Below, one piece after another: positions 1-9,512 of a stretch of 64,000 bases of DNA. The stretch covers positions 28,851-92,850 of the forward strand of contig CADBRV010000054.1 of assembly GCA_902797185.1 (NCBI GenBank), written 5' to 3'. This stretch comes from an uncultured Lachnospiraceae bacterium (GTDB lineage: Bacteria > Bacillota > Clostridia > Lachnospirales > Lachnospiraceae). The notes beneath the pieces were generated by a model, which saw nothing but the letters and a program-made list of their open reading frames with translations, searched no databases and was not told the origin of the DNA. The first letter of the stretch is position 1. Every line of letters starts with the position of its first letter. A program made the translations under genes and the position numbers.

Positions 1-284
1 ACAGCGCCCCATTTCTTGCGCTCTTCCATGGGGACTTTGGCGTAGCCATAGCCCGGCAGGTCCACCAGATAAAAAGAGTCATTGACGATATAATAATTGA
101 TGGTGCGGGTCTTACCCGGCTGGGCAGAGATCCGCGCCAGTTTCTTGCGGTTCATCAAAGTATTCAGGAGGGAGCTTTTCCCCACATTGCTGCGGCCGGC
201 AAAAGCGATTTCCGGCAGATGGTTCTGGGGCAGTTTGCTGGTATAGCCGCACACTGTCTCCAATTCCACGCTTTTAATGACCAT
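1..284 (-). CDS. engB: Ribosome biogenesis GTPase EngB/YsxC, N-terminal part (cut by window edge)
   Basis: The reverse strand from 284 reads into a TRAFAC-class GTPase that runs off the window at position 1, so only about 94 N-terminal residues are present. The G1 P-loop GRSNVGKSS is near residues 31-39, the G2 threonine lies in the following TRTINYY segment, and G3 is DLPGYG. This pattern is diagnostic of the EngB/YsxC/YihA family, which helps assemble the large ribosomal subunit. An AGGAGAT ribosome binding site precedes the ATG. The gene follows clpX by 24 bp and is probably co-transcribed with it. The lon gene often found between clpX and engB in Clostridia is absent here. Confidence 0.93.
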   Translation of the reverse strand, partial: MVIKSVELETVCGYTSKLPQNHLPEIAFAGRSNVGKSSLLNTLMNRKKLARISAQPGKTRTINYYIVNDSFYLVDLPGYGYAKVPMEERKKWGA

Positions 285-308
285 GCTTTATCTCCTTCCT
301 TCATAAAA

Positions 309-1571
309 TTAAGCCGATGTCTTGTATTCCAGATGCGGCTTCTCCTGCATGTCCACGGTTTCTTTCGTGATAATGCATTTGGTCACGTCATCGTTGGACG
401 GTACTGTATACATAACGTCCATCATGACGCTTTCCATAATGGAACGAAGGCCCCTGGCGCCGGTTTTGCGCTCCAGCGCTTTCTTGGCGATCTCGCGGAT
501 GGCATCATCTTCGAATACCAGCTCCACGCCGTCCATTTCCATGAGCTTCGTGTACTGTTTCACCAGCGAGTTCTTCGGCTCGGTCAGGATATGCACCAAA
601 GCGTCCTCATCCAGCGCGTCCAGGGATACGGTAATCGGCACACGTCCGATAAATTCCGGGATCAGGCCGTATTTGACGAAGTCTTCCGGCATCGCCTTCT
701 TCAGGATCTCGCCTACGTTCTGGTGCTCCCTCTTCTGCTTCAGCTGGGATTGGAAGCCGATCGCGGACTGGTCCAGCCTGGATTCGATGATCTTGTCGAG
801 CCCTTCGAAAGCGCCGCCGCAGATAAACAGGATGTTGGTGGTGTCGATCTGGATCAGCTCCTGGTGCGGGTGCTTCCTGCCGCCCTGTGGCGGTACGGAA
901 GCGATGGTGCCTTCCAGGATCTTCAGCAGCGCCTGCTGTACGCCCTCGCCGGAAACATCCCTGGTGATGGATACGTTTTCGGACTTCTTGGTGATCTTGT
1001 CGATTTCGTCGATATAAACGATGCCGTATTTCGCGCGGTCCACGTCATAGTCGGCAGCCTGGATCAGCTTCAGCAGGATGTTCTCCACATCCTCGCCTAC
1101 ATAGCCGGCTTCTGTCAGCGTGGTAGCATCGGCAATCGCGAACGGCACGTTCAGCATCCTGGCCAAAGTCTGTGCCAGCAGGGTCTTGCCGGAACCGGTG
1201 GGCCCCAGCATCAGGATGTTGCTCTTCTGGAGCTCCACATCCATGTCCTTGTCGGCGGTCACCCTCTTGTAATGGTTGTAAACCGCTACCGCAAGGGCTT
1301 TCTTTGCCTCATCCTGCCCGACCACATAGTCATCCAGGAATGCCTTGATCTGCATGGGCTTCATCAGGCGGATTTCTTTGTCTTCTTTCCTCTTGCGATA
1401 GTCCCGTTCCAATTCTTCGTCTACGATTTCCGCGCAGATGTCCACACATTCATCGCAGATGTATGCCCCGTTGGGGCCGGCAATCAGCCGGTTTACCTGG
1501 TCCTGCGTCTTCCCGCAGAAAGAGCAGCGGATCTTGTTCTTGTCATCTGTGGTTTTTCCTGCCAATTTCAT
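309..1571 (-). CDS. clpX: ATP-dependent Clp protease ATP-binding subunit ClpX
   Basis: AAA+ unfoldase that recognises tagged substrates and feeds them to ClpP. The N-terminal zinc-binding domain has Cys16, Cys19, Cys39 and Cys42. Walker A is GPTGSGKT at 123-130 and Walker B lies in VYIDEID at 185-191. The ClpP-docking IGF loop is at 271-273. The length (420 residues) is normal. The AAGGAGG ribosome binding site is only 2-3 nt from the annotated ATG but about 8 nt from a TTG at codon 3, so translation may really begin at that TTG (protein starting with AGKTTDD). It lies downstream of clpP in the order tig-clpP-clpX, with a 241 bp gap that could hold its own promoter. Confidence 0.97.
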   Translation of the reverse strand: MKLAGKTTDDKNKIRCSFCGKTQDQVNRLIAGPNGAYICDECVDICAEIVDEELERDYRKRKEDKEIRLMKPMQIKAFLDDYVVGQDEAKKALAVAVYNHYKRVTADKDMDVELQKSNILMLGPTGSGKTLLAQTLARMLNVPFAIADATTLTEAGYVGEDVENILLKLIQAADYDVDRAKYGIVYIDEIDKITKKSENVSITRDVSGEGVQQALLKILEGTIASVPPQGGRKHPHQELIQIDTTNILFICGGAFEGLDKIIESRLDQSAIGFQSQLKQKREHQNVGEILKKAMPEDFVKYGLIPEFIGRVPITVSLDALDEDALVHILTEPKNSLVKQYTKLMEMDGVELVFEDDAIREIAKKALERKTGARGLRSIMESVMMDVMYTVPSNDDVTKCIITKETVDMQEKPHLEYKTSA

Positions 1572-1756
1572 GGCCTCCTTTATGATAAATCATCCTCTGA
1601 AGGGGATGCCTATGGCCGCGCGCACGATTGAAACGCGGGCAGGCCGCAGCTCCCATAATATGCAGAATATGTGTGCATTGCCATGCCGCTTCCATACGCA
1701 GCGCGTGCGCGGGCATAGCATCCTGCCCTGCCTTCCGGGTGGGTTAATGCAACAAT

Positions 1757-1788
1757 AGGGACAGCTGTGCTTTCACACTTCTGTCCCT
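1757..1788. terminator. Hairpin between clpP and clpX, possible attenuator or terminator
   Basis: An inverted repeat with arms AGGGACAG and CTGTCCCT and a shorter inner stem lies 25 bp beyond the clpP stop. The T-run on the minus-strand side is poor, so read-through into clpX is likely. It could equally be an mRNA-stabilising hairpin. Confidence 0.4.
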
Positions 1789-1812
1789 GTCTTTTGTACC
1801 TTTTACTGGAAT

Positions 1813-2394
1813 TTACCGTTTTGTGACAACGCTGTCAATGAGCCCGTATTCCAGGGCTTCCTGCGCGTCCATGAAATGGTCCCTCTCGGTATCTTCACAG
1901 ATTTTTTCGTAGGGCTGCCCGGTCCTGTCAGCCAGGATGTGGTTCAATTTTTCCCTTGTCTTTAAAATGTTCTCCGCCACGATGCTGATCTCGGTTGCCT
2001 GTCCCTGGGCGCCGCCGGATGGCTGGTGGATCATGATCTCGCTGTTGGGAAGGGCAAACCGTTTGCCCTTGGCACCGGCAGCAAGAAGGACTGCGGCCAT
2101 GCTGGCTGCCATGCCGATGCAGATCGTGGAAACGTCACATTTGACGTAATTCATGGTATCAAAGATGGCCATGCCGGCTGTCACCATGCCGCCCGGGCTG
2201 TTGATGTAAAGATGGATGTCCTTGTCCGGGTCTTCCGACTCCAGGTAAAGGAGCTGGGCGACAATCACGCTGGCCGTGGTTTCGTTAACCTCTTCTCCCA
2301 GGAAAATAATCCTGTCCTTGAGCAGGCGGGAAAAAATATCGTAGGAACGTTCTCCCCAAGTGTTCTGTTCAATTACATAAGGCATGCTAGGCAT
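1813..2394 (-). CDS. clpP: ATP-dependent Clp protease proteolytic subunit ClpP
   Basis: Serine peptidase (family S14) that forms the double-heptamer proteolytic chamber used by ClpX and ClpC. The catalytic triad is visible: Ser98 in GMAASMAA, His123 in MIHQPSGG and Asp172 in ERDHFM. The length of 193 residues is typical. The start is supported by a GGGAGGT ribosome binding site about 10 nt upstream. The gene follows tig by 56 bp, and that gap contains a small GC-rich hairpin. The order tig-clpP-clpX is conserved in Firmicutes and suggests one operon coupling nascent-chain folding with proteolysis. Confidence 0.97.
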   Translation of the reverse strand: MPSMPYVIEQNTWGERSYDIFSRLLKDRIIFLGEEVNETTASVIVAQLLYLESEDPDKDIHLYINSPGGMVTAGMAIFDTMNYVKCDVSTICIGMAASMAAVLLAAGAKGKRFALPNSEIMIHQPSGGAQGQATEISIVAENILKTREKLNHILADRTGQPYEKICEDTERDHFMDAQEALEYGLIDSVVTKR

Positions 2395-2410
2395 GTATCA
2401 AATACCTCCC

Positions 2411-2427
2411 GCAGGCCTTTGGCCTGC
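2411..2427. other. GC-rich hairpin between tig and clpP
   Basis: Perfect 7-bp arms GCAGGCC and GGCCTGC with a 3-nt loop lie just upstream of the clpP ribosome binding site on the minus strand. There is no T-tract, so it is more likely an intercistronic mRNA structure setting the tig:clpP ratio than a terminator. Confidence 0.4.
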
Positions 2428-2450
2428 CGCCTCCGGCAAAACCGGGGCGA

Positions 2451-3905
2451 TTATTTTTCTTCCTCAGACGGGGCTTCTTCTGCCTTCGCTTCTGCATCAT
2501 CAGCCTTAGCTTCTTCTGCCGGAGCTTCCTCAGCCTTTGCTTCTGCTTTCTTCTTGGTGGCCTTCTTCTTTGCAGGAGCCTTCTTTTCTTCCTTCTCGTC
2601 CTTGGATTTTTCTTCCGGAGCATCTACTACAACGGCGCTCTCCAGCAGCAGGTCAAGTGCTTTCTGGTGCTTCTTGTCGTTGCGGATGTTCTTCTTGTCT
2701 TCATCGCGTGCTACTTCCAGCAGGGTCTTCGGGTCCATGCCGTAGGATTCTGCCATCTTCTTGAGCTCGTCGTCGATTTCGTCATCAGACACTTCGATCT
2801 TCTCAGCGTCTGCGATGGCATCCAGTACCAGGGTCTGGCGGATGGTGTCGATAGCGCTGTCACGATACTGCTCTTTCAGGGAGTCCTCGGTGGTACCGGT
2901 GTACTGGTAGTACATGCTCATCGGGATGCCCTGCTGTGCCAGGTTCTGCTCGATCTCGTTGATCATGGAACGTACCTGGGTATCGATCATAGCGTCCGGG
3001 ATATCCATCTCGGCTTTTTCTGCCACCTTGCGAAGGGCTTCTTCCTGCTGTGCTGCCTTGGCGTTCTTTTCTTTGCTTTCGGCAATCTTCTTCTTCAGGC
3101 TGTCCTTGTATTCATCCAGGGTGTCAAATTCGGAAACATCCTGTGCGAATTCGTCGTCTGCTTCCGGAAGCTGTTTTTCCTTCACCTCTTTGATCTTGGT
3201 CTTGAAGGTAGCTTCCTTGCCTGCCAGGGATTTCTCCTGGTAGTTCTCCGGGAAGGTAACGACTACGTCCAGCTCTTCGCCCGGCTTGTGGCCGATCAGC
3301 TGGTCTTCGAAATTGTCTACGAAGCTGTGGGAGCCGATGACCAGGGAGTAGTCCTCGGCCTTGCCGCCGTCGAACTGCTTTCCATCGCAGTATCCGTCAA
3401 AGTCGATGACTGCGGTGTCGCCGTCCTTGATCTCGCGGTCAACGGAAACCTGGCGGGCATTGTTTTCCCTTTCACGGTCCAGGGCTTCTTCGATATCTTT
3501 GCCGGTAACTTCGGTTTCCACCTTGGTTACTTCTACGCCTTTATAATCCGGAAGCGTAACAGGCGGCTTTACAGCAACTTCTGCAGAATAGATGAAAGGC
3601 TTGCCTTTCTCGATCTGTACCAGGTCTACCTTCGGGGTGGAAACGATTTCCTCGCCGCTTTCCTTTACGGCATCTTCATAGGTTGCCTGAAGAAGGTCAT
3701 CGGCTGCATCGTTGTAGAAAATAGACGGGCCGTACATCTTTTCAATCATGACATACGGAACCTTGCCCTTACGGAAGCCCGGGATGTTAAAATCCTTCTT
3801 CTGCTTATTGAAAACTTTCATGATGGCCTTGTCCAGCTCCTCTGCCGGGACCTCCACCGTCAGCTTCACCATGTTGTGTTCCAACTTCTCGACCTGTACG
3901 CTCAT
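2451..3905 (-). CDS. tig: Trigger factor (ribosome-bound peptidyl-prolyl isomerase chaperone) with charged C-terminal tail
   Basis: The first ~430 residues match trigger factor: an N-terminal ribosome-binding domain with the signature GFRKGKVP near residue 45, an FKBP-type PPIase domain (roughly 150-240, DTAVIDFDGY) and a C-terminal chaperone domain. The last ~55 residues are a low-complexity tail of Lys/Ala followed by Glu/Ala (blocks such as KKAPAKKKATKKK and EEAPAEEAKADD), making the protein 484 residues against about 430 for a typical trigger factor. AAGGAGG lies 11 nt before the ATG. A TATAAT-like -10 is seen at 4012-4017 with no convincing -35. First gene of the tig-clpP-clpX group. Confidence 0.96.
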   Translation of the reverse strand: MSVQVEKLEHNMVKLTVEVPAEELDKAIMKVFNKQKKDFNIPGFRKGKVPYVMIEKMYGPSIFYNDAADDLLQATYEDAVKESGEEIVSTPKVDLVQIEKGKPFIYSAEVAVKPPVTLPDYKGVEVTKVETEVTGKDIEEALDRERENNARQVSVDREIKDGDTAVIDFDGYCDGKQFDGGKAEDYSLVIGSHSFVDNFEDQLIGHKPGEELDVVVTFPENYQEKSLAGKEATFKTKIKEVKEKQLPEADDEFAQDVSEFDTLDEYKDSLKKKIAESKEKNAKAAQQEEALRKVAEKAEMDIPDAMIDTQVRSMINEIEQNLAQQGIPMSMYYQYTGTTEDSLKEQYRDSAIDTIRQTLVLDAIADAEKIEVSDDEIDDELKKMAESYGMDPKTLLEVARDEDKKNIRNDKKHQKALDLLLESAVVVDAPEEKSKDEKEEKKAPAKKKATKKKAEAKAEEAPAEEAKADDAEAKAEEAPSEEEK

Positions 3906-4023
3906 TTAAAATTTGTCCTCCTTATATAGTACGCTGTACTGCAGTGCAGAACAGATAGAACCTCGCCCAAAGGGGCACAAAAGTCCCTTCTTTGCCTAAA
4001 CAGCACGGCATATTATATCATAA

Positions 4024-4581
4024 TCAGCCTAAATATGCCACACCCTTTTTTACCTTGTCAAGGGGCTCTTCGCCGCCCAGCTTCTTAATAATCGCAAACG
4101 CGAAAGGCAGTGCCGCCGCCATGCCATTGCCGGTGATGACCATGCCGTCCTCTTCCACCTGGGCTGCGGTATAAGTAATGGAGCTGTTAAACTCGCTCTC
4201 GCATCCCGGATAGCAGGTGGCGCGCTTTTTATCCAAAAGCCCTACGGATGCCAGGACCGTCGGTGCCGCGCAGATGGCTGCCACCAGCTTCCCTTCCGAA
4301 GCTTTCTTTACAATTTCTTTCCGGACGCCTTCGTGGGCTTTGAGGTTCTGGGTGCCGATGCCGCCGCCCGGAAGCACCAAGGCATCAAACTTCTTAAAAT
4401 CATCCACGTCCTCGAACAGGGTGTCCGCGTAAACCTTGATGCCGTGGGAGCCGTTAATGACTTCCCGCTTCATAATGGAAATCGTAGTGACTTCAAAACC
4501 TGCCCGGCGCATGGCGTCGACGGAAGTAAGCCCTTCAATTTCTTCAAACCCATCTGCCAGGAATAATCCGACCTTGACCAT
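4024..4581 (-). CDS. DJ-1/PfpI family protein
   Basis: A class-I glutamine-amidotransferase-like fold protein of the DJ-1/ThiJ/YajL type. The nucleophile-elbow cysteine is Cys104 in AAICAAPTVL, and the partner glutamate is Glu16 in GFEEIEG. The length of 185 residues matches DJ-1 single-domain members. Family members act as deglycases, glyoxalases or redox-responsive chaperones; the exact activity cannot be read from sequence. The ATG follows a GGAAGAGGAG purine stretch. It stands alone upstream of tig, in the same orientation, with a 118 bp gap. Confidence 0.9.
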   Translation of the reverse strand: MVKVGLFLADGFEEIEGLTSVDAMRRAGFEVTTISIMKREVINGSHGIKVYADTLFEDVDDFKKFDALVLPGGGIGTQNLKAHEGVRKEIVKKASEGKLVAAICAAPTVLASVGLLDKKRATCYPGCESEFNSSITYTAAQVEEDGMVITGNGMAAALPFAFAIIKKLGGEEPLDKVKKGVAYLG

Positions 4582-4730
4582 TGTCTTCTCCTCTTCCGTC
4601 CCTTCGAGAGGGGCTGTTTTCGCTTCTATTCTATTCTATATTTATTTTATTATACGTTATCCTGTTTACATTGCTGTAAGCTGGGATGTTTATTTATTAG
4701 AGCCTGTCCGGAAAAGCAGGACCCGCCTGC

Positions 4731-6089
4731 TTATTCGTTAATCTCCGCTTCCACCTTCTGCTCCTCCTGAGCTGCATATTCCGCGTCCAGCTTGGCACGT
4801 TCCTCCGGGGAAAGGCGTTTTGCCTTCGGGTACATGAATTCCGGAAGCCTGCGTCCCTTTTTCTCCCAGTCATAGAATTCCGCGGTCGCAGTAAACATGG
4901 CATCACCGGAAGAATTCAGGGCGGTTTCCACGGAATCCTGCACGACGCCGATGATAAATCCTACCGCTACGACCTGCATAGCGATGTCGTTATTGATGCC
5001 AAACAGGGAACAGGCCATCGGAATCAGCATCAGGGAACCGCCGGCAACACCGGATGCGCCGCAGGCACCCAAGGTGGCAAGTACGGAAAGCACCAGGGCC
5101 GTCGGGAAGGTGACGTCAATGCCAATCGTGTTCGCCGCAGCCATGGTCATGACCGTGATGGTAATAGCCGCGCCGTCCATGTTGATCGTTGCACCCAGCG
5201 GGATGGAAACGGAATAGAAATCCCGGTCCAGCCCCATGGATTCGCAGAGGTTCATGTTGATCGGGATGTTGGCGGCAGAACTCCTGGTAAAGAAGGCTGT
5301 AACGCCGCTTTCCTTTAAGCATTTGAATACCAGAGGATACGGGTTCCTGCGCAGGGTGATCCAGGATACCAGCGGGTCGACCACCAGTGCCACCAGGAAC
5401 ATGCAGCAGAGCAGCAGGATCAAAAGTTTCACATACCTTGCCATGACGGAAATACCGTTGGTGGTGATATTTTTATAAATCAGGCCGCAGATTCCGAAAG
5501 GCGCCAGGTTGATGATCCATTTTACAATCTGGGATACGCCCCTGGAAAGGTCCGTAAAAGCCTGCACCGTGGTTTCGCCGGCAAGGGCTTTTAACGCAAG
5601 GCCGATCAAAACTGCCCAGAACAGGATGCCGATGTAGTTGGCGCTGGCCAGGGCTTCCACCGGATTAGCCACCATGTTCATGACCAGGTTGCCCAGCACT
5701 TCCACAATGCCGCCGGGCACCGCGTCCGCTTCTGCCGCCCCCTCCAGGACCAAAGTCTGCGGGAACAGGAAGGATCCCACCACCGCTACAAAGGCAGCCA
5801 GGAAAGTGCTCAGCATGTACAAAAATAATACGGTCCCGAAACGCTGGTCCAGTTTGGTGCCTTTCTGCATCAGGGAACTGGAAACCAGCACGAATACCAG
5901 GATGGGCGCTACGGCTTTCAGGGCGCCTACAAATACATCGCCCATGCCGCCAATCCAGGTCCATCCCGGGATCAGGAACGCCAGGACGATACCGATGATA
6001 AGGCCGATCAGGATCCGCAGGATCAGGCTGGTATCATTGTACTTTCGGACTACGCGTTTAAACGCATTTGGTTTTTTCATTTCTTCCAC
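4731..6089 (-). CDS. sstT: Serine/threonine:Na+ symporter, SstT type
   Basis: Member of the dicarboxylate/amino acid:cation symporter (DAACS) family. Segments such as [45 protein letters not shown] and [16 protein letters not shown] follow SstT closely and include the serine-rich re-entrant loop (SSAAN) and the Na+/substrate-binding NMDGAA motif. About eight membrane segments plus two hairpins are predicted. A longer ORF reaches 6155 but would overlap the tRNA-Leu gene. A GTG at 6089 sits 9 nt after GGGAGAG and is preferred; an ATG at 6080 is the alternative. A charged ~40-residue C-terminal tail follows the last membrane segment. Confidence 0.92.
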   Translation of the reverse strand: MEEMKKPNAFKRVVRKYNDTSLILRILIGLIIGIVLAFLIPGWTWIGGMGDVFVGALKAVAPILVFVLVSSSLMQKGTKLDQRFGTVLFLYMLSTFLAAFVAVVGSFLFPQTLVLEGAAEADAVPGGIVEVLGNLVMNMVANPVEALASANYIGILFWAVLIGLALKALAGETTVQAFTDLSRGVSQIVKWIINLAPFGICGLIYKNITTNGISVMARYVKLLILLLCCMFLVALVVDPLVSWITLRRNPYPLVFKCLKESGVTAFFTRSSAANIPINMNLCESMGLDRDFYSVSIPLGATINMDGAAITITVMTMAAANTIGIDVTFPTALVLSVLATLGACGASGVAGGSLMLIPMACSLFGINNDIAMQVVAVGFIIGVVQDSVETALNSSGDAMFTATAEFYDWEKKGRRLPEFMYPKAKRLSPEERAKLDAEYAAQEEQKVEAEINE

Positions 6090-6128
6090 AATAGTACTCT
6101 CCCTTTTTTCTCTCTTATTAATAAAAAA

Positions 6129-6208
6129 TACGGGCAACAGGACTTGAACCTGCACGGTCTCCCACCAGAACCTAAATCTGGCGCGTCTGCCAATTCCGCC
6201 ATACCCGC
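6129..6208 (-). tRNA. tRNA-Leu(UAG)
   Basis: An 80-nt cloverleaf is readable on the minus strand. The acceptor strand GCGGGTA pairs with TGCCCGT with a discriminator A and no encoded CCA. The anticodon stem CCAGA/TCTGG encloses loop TTTAGGT, giving anticodon TAG (leucine, CUA/CUG). The long variable arm characteristic of class II tRNA-Leu and the T-loop GGTTCAAGTCC are present. It lies 40 bp upstream of the SstT start, so the symporter could be read from the same promoter. Confidence 0.96.
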
Positions 6209-6378
6209 ATAAATCAATATTTATATAATAGCGTTAATATTCTATCGCATTAGCCCTGTTTCCGCAACTCTAAAGCATTTGTCCGCGTCTGAGAAATATT
6301 CCTACAGCACTGCCGAGATATCCATAGGGAAAATCATTACTTGCAATATCAATATGGAAGCTGCTATCTCAAAGCGAA

Positions 6379-6540
6379 ATGTACAAAACCAAACAGATGG
6401 AAACTCCGGCCGAAGAGGATAAAATGGTGGCAGCTCAATTTTCTCCGCCGAAAAAAAAACGAATTTTCAATGGAGGTCGTATTAAGCCCAAGTCTGCCCA
6501 TAGCGGACCTATTGAATTCATGAAGAGGCATATCAAATGA
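6379..6540 (+). CDS. Unrecognised 53-residue ORF, overlaps next ORF by ATGA
   Basis: I do not recognise this small basic protein. It begins MYKTKQ, contains a lysine/proline cluster (SPPKKKRIFNGGR) and ends MKRHIK. Its TGA overlaps the ATG of the next ORF in an ATGA junction, as in translationally coupled pairs. The frame is open upstream only back to 6328 and no strong ribosome binding site is seen. It could be a remnant of a larger gene or a real two-gene micro-operon. Confidence 0.25.
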   Translation: MYKTKQMETPAEEDKMVAAQFSPPKKKRIFNGGRIKPKSAHSGPIEFMKRHIK

Positions 6541-6800
6541 AAGCTTGCAGAGAAATGAGTGAAGAAATCTTCATGGCAAATCTTGAGACAGCTCTGGGAG
6601 AAAGAGGGCTAACTTCTGCACAATGCCAGTTTCACATTAAGCCATTCATTTCTAGCAGCAAATTACCTAATGCCAAAGATGAAATGTTTAAGAATATTGT
6701 TCTTAGTGATACGAATATGAAAGGAAAGCTATTTACGGCAGCCCAGTTTTCTGCGCTACTATGCTGCATGGTGCCGCTCGTTCCATCCCAAATGGCTTGA
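6537..6800 (+). CDS. Unrecognised 87-residue ORF
   Basis: Starts in an ATGA overlap with the preceding ORF and ends just before the convergent MATE gene. The first ~65 residues (MSEEIFMANLETALGERG, then FKNIVLSDTNMKGKL) look like normal coding composition; the end (LLCCMVPLVPSQMA) does not, suggesting a frameshift or truncation. No family recognised. Could be a gene fragment. Confidence 0.3.
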   Translation: MKACREMSEEIFMANLETALGERGLTSAQCQFHIKPFISSSKLPNAKDEMFKNIVLSDTNMKGKLFTAAQFSALLCCMVPLVPSQMA

Positions 6801-6830
6801 TACCATATGGCATGTGGTGCACTGCATGCC

Positions 6831-8195
6831 TTACTCCGCCGCCTGCCCGTTCTTTACAACAGCTTTTTCTTTCCACTTTCCTCTCTTATAGCGCGCGTAA
6901 GCGGCAATGGTTACATAAATCCAGGCGATCAGCATGGAATATGGCAGTGCCAGGAACCCTGTCACGGTTGCCAGCGGGTAGCTGATCACAACCCTGGCGG
7001 CGAGGGAACTCAAAGAGAAGAACATGGTCCACATGACGTCGCCAGCTCCCTGCAGGACCCCGATAGAAGTCTGGTACAGGGAAAACAGCAGGAAACAAGG
7101 TGCCGAATATAAAAGGTAGGCAATGCCGGTGTTTAAGCTTTCTCCGGATACGCCAAACAGGGATACTAACGGCCTTCGGAAAAGCACTGCCAGCGCTACC
7201 AGGCCAAGGGTCAGGAAGAAGGACATCTTCCTGGTCGTGCCATAGCCTTTTTTCACCCGGTCCATCCTGCCGGCACCAAGGTTCTGGCCGGTAAAGGTGG
7301 AATAGCCTACGGAAAAGCCGATGGGCGGGATGACCAGGAAGCTCTCCAGCCTGGTGCCTGCCGTGTAACCTGCCATGGCTGCTTCGCCGAAAGAGTTGAC
7401 CAGCCTCTGCAGGAAAATATTCCCCATGGAAATCACGCACTGCTGCAGTGTCGTAGGGATGCCCATTTTCAAGGAAAGGGAACATTTTTCTTTACTGAAT
7501 GTAAGTTCCTTTGGGGTAAAGCGCAGGATTTCATAGCGCTTGAACATATAGATGACGCTGACGATGGCGGATGCCGCCTGGGAGATTACGGTAGCCCAGG
7601 CTGCCCCTGCCACTCCTGCGTGAAGCACGATGACGAAAACCAGGTCCAACCCGGTGTTCATGCAGGAAGAAACCAGGAGGAAATAAAGCGTTGCCTTGGA
7701 ATCTCCCAGTGCCCGCAGGATCGCGGCGGCAATATTATAAACGAATTGGAAAATCAAGCCGACGCAGTAAATCCGAAGGTATAAAACTGCGGCGGGCAGC
7801 TCCGCTGCCGGAACGCCTAAAAGATATTTCATCAGGGGCCAGGTAATAAGCGCCCCTACGACTGCAAATACCAGCCCTAAAGATGTTAAAAGGATCAGAT
7901 CCGTGGAGACCGCTTCCCGCAGGTCTTCCCGAAGGCCGGCGCCGAAATACTGGGCGATGATAATGCCGCTTCCGGTGCTAAGCCCAAGGGCCAATGCAAT
8001 ATAAAGGAGGGTAACCGGCGTGCAGGTGCCGACTGCCGCCAGCGCGCTTTCGCTGACAAACTGCCCCACCACGATGCCGTCCACAGTGGAATAAAGCTGC
8101 TGCAGGAAGTTCCCCGCCATGATCGGCAGTGTAAAAAGAAAAATCTGCTCTGCCGTGTTTCCCTGTATCATGGCATTTGTGCCTGAATTACCCAT
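6831..8195 (-). CDS. MATE family multidrug/cation antiporter
   Basis: A 454-residue polytopic protein with twelve predicted membrane helices in two homologous halves. It begins with the typical QGNTAEQIFLFTLPIMAGN helix and has VDGIVVGQFVSESALAAVG in helix 2, characteristic of the DinF/NorM-like MATE superfamily common in Lachnospiraceae. These proteins expel cationic drugs or metabolites using H+ or Na+ gradients; the substrate is unknown. It is separated from prfA by 230 bp, so probably an independent transcription unit. Confidence 0.92.
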   Translation of the reverse strand: MGNSGTNAMIQGNTAEQIFLFTLPIMAGNFLQQLYSTVDGIVVGQFVSESALAAVGTCTPVTLLYIALALGLSTGSGIIIAQYFGAGLREDLREAVSTDLILLTSLGLVFAVVGALITWPLMKYLLGVPAAELPAAVLYLRIYCVGLIFQFVYNIAAAILRALGDSKATLYFLLVSSCMNTGLDLVFVIVLHAGVAGAAWATVISQAASAIVSVIYMFKRYEILRFTPKELTFSKEKCSLSLKMGIPTTLQQCVISMGNIFLQRLVNSFGEAAMAGYTAGTRLESFLVIPPIGFSVGYSTFTGQNLGAGRMDRVKKGYGTTRKMSFFLTLGLVALAVLFRRPLVSLFGVSGESLNTGIAYLLYSAPCFLLFSLYQTSIGVLQGAGDVMWTMFFSLSSLAARVVISYPLATVTGFLALPYSMLIAWIYVTIAAYARYKRGKWKEKAVVKNGQAAE

Positions 8196-8425
8196 TCCCT
8201 TTGTTCCTCCAAAGCTTTGCGGCCTTTATCTTCTATCTGCTTCTTTTTCAGATTTGTGCTCCTGATTTCAAGAAGTGCTGCCGGACCGGCCGCTGCCCGA
8301 ACAGAGAAGGCACGACCTAACAGCTATAAAAACGGATCCCGGTACTTACGAATACCATGTCACTGGAAGGCAGCCGTTCTGCTTTTCCAGCAGGCAGCCG
8401 GTCAGTCCGCTCACGCAACCAGTCT

Positions 8426-9508
8426 TTATGCCGTCTTATCCATCTTCCCTAATTTTGCTGCCTGGTCCGCGGCGATGCAGGCATCGATGATTTCCTGCAG
8501 GTCGCCGTCCAAAATCTTGTCCAGCTTGTACAGCGTAAGGCCGATGCGGTGGTCGGTGACCCTTCCCTGGGGGAAGTTGTAGGTACGGATTTTCTCCGAA
8601 CGGTCCCCGGTGCCGATCTGGCTTCGCCTTGCCTCCGCTTCCGCGTCATGGGCTTTCTGCTGCTCCAAGGCGTAAAGCTTTGCGCGAAGGACTTTCAAGG
8701 CTTTGTCCTTGTTCTTGATCTGGGATTTTTCATCCTGGCAGGAAATGACGATTCCGGTGGGGATGTGGGTCAGACGCACGGCGGAATCTGTGGTATTGAC
8801 GCACTGCCCACCGTTTCCGGAAGCACGGAACACGTCAAATCGGCAGTCGTTCATATTGATCTCCACGTCCACTTCTTCTGCCTCCGGCATAATGGCCACG
8901 GTGCAGGTGGAAGTATGGATCCTTCCGCCGGATTCGGTTTCCGGCACCCTCTGCACACGGTGCACGCCGCTTTCATATTTTAACATGGAATAGGCGCCTT
9001 TGCCTTTGACCATGAAGCTGACATATTTCATGCCGCCGATGCCGATTTCCTCGGCGTCCATGGTTTCCACCTGCCAGTGCTTGCTTTCCGCATAATGCAC
9101 GTACATGCGATAAATTTCCATGGCAAAAAGGGCTGCCTCATCCCCGCCGGCACCGGCACGGATTTCCACAATGACATTGCGGTCATCGTTGGGGTCCTTG
9201 GGCAGGAGCAGGATTTTCAGCTTCTGCTCCAGCTCTTCCTGGCGCTTTTTCGCGTCGGAAAGCTCTTCCTTGGCCAGCTCAGTGAGTTCCGGATCGTTTT
9301 CCTCGTCCAGGACCGAAAGGGCGTCTTCCTGGTCCTGCCTGGCTTTGGTATATTCCTGGTAAGCTTCCACGATGGGGGAAAGCTCCGCCTGTTCCTTCAT
9401 CAGGTCCTGGAAGCGTTTTTGGTTATCGGCCACGCCCGGTTCGCTGAGGGCATTCATGACTTCCTCGTAGCGGTGCTGCGTGACTTCCAAATGGTCGTAC
9501 ATATTCAT
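8426..9508 (-). CDS. prfA: Peptide chain release factor 1
   Basis: Recognises UAA/UAG stop codons and triggers peptidyl-tRNA hydrolysis. The stop-codon-reading tripeptide region is RVPET (189-191) and the catalytic GGQ motif is at 233-235 within [11 protein letters not shown]. The glutamine is the substrate of the neighbouring PrmC. The frame is open upstream, but the start is set by AGGGAGTG before ATG 9508 (MNMYDHLEV), giving 360 residues, normal for RF1. It follows prmC by 4 bp, the usual prmC-prfA coupling. Confidence 0.96.
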   Translation of the reverse strand: MNMYDHLEVTQHRYEEVMNALSEPGVADNQKRFQDLMKEQAELSPIVEAYQEYTKARQDQEDALSVLDEENDPELTELAKEELSDAKKRQEELEQKLKILLLPKDPNDDRNVIVEIRAGAGGDEAALFAMEIYRMYVHYAESKHWQVETMDAEEIGIGGMKYVSFMVKGKGAYSMLKYESGVHRVQRVPETESGGRIHTSTCTVAIMPEAEEVDVEINMNDCRFDVFRASGNGGQCVNTTDSAVRLTHIPTGIVISCQDEKSQIKNKDKALKVLRAKLYALEQQKAHDAEAEARRSQIGTGDRSEKIRTYNFPQGRVTDHRIGLTLYKLDKILDGDLQEIIDACIAADQAAKLGKMDKTA

Positions 9509-9512
9509 AAAA

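Larger units (their letters stand above)
6209..6830. other. AT-rich 622-bp interval with two small overlapping ORFs
   Basis: This interval between tRNA-Leu and the MATE gene is visibly more AT-rich than its neighbours. Apart from the two small ORFs listed separately, no recognisable gene, RNA or repeat was found. It may be a decayed insertion. Confidence 0.4.

Noticed and set aside
219..1631. Long plus-strand ORF (470 residues) across clpX
   Set aside because: Antisense shadow of clpX; His/Leu-rich translation without domains, while the minus frame is an intact ClpX.
2387..2623. 78-residue Arg/Lys-rich minus-strand ORF at the tig 3' end
   Set aside because: Alternative frame of the low-complexity KA-rich tig tail; composition follows from the repeat codons.
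2667..3929. Long plus-strand ORF opposite trigger factor
   Set aside because: Antisense shadow of tig with no recognisable family and extreme Val/Leu/Phe composition.
6090..6155. Extended N-terminus of the SstT gene to 6155
   Set aside because: Would lie inside tRNA-Leu; a GTG with a good ribosome binding site at 6089 fits the family start.
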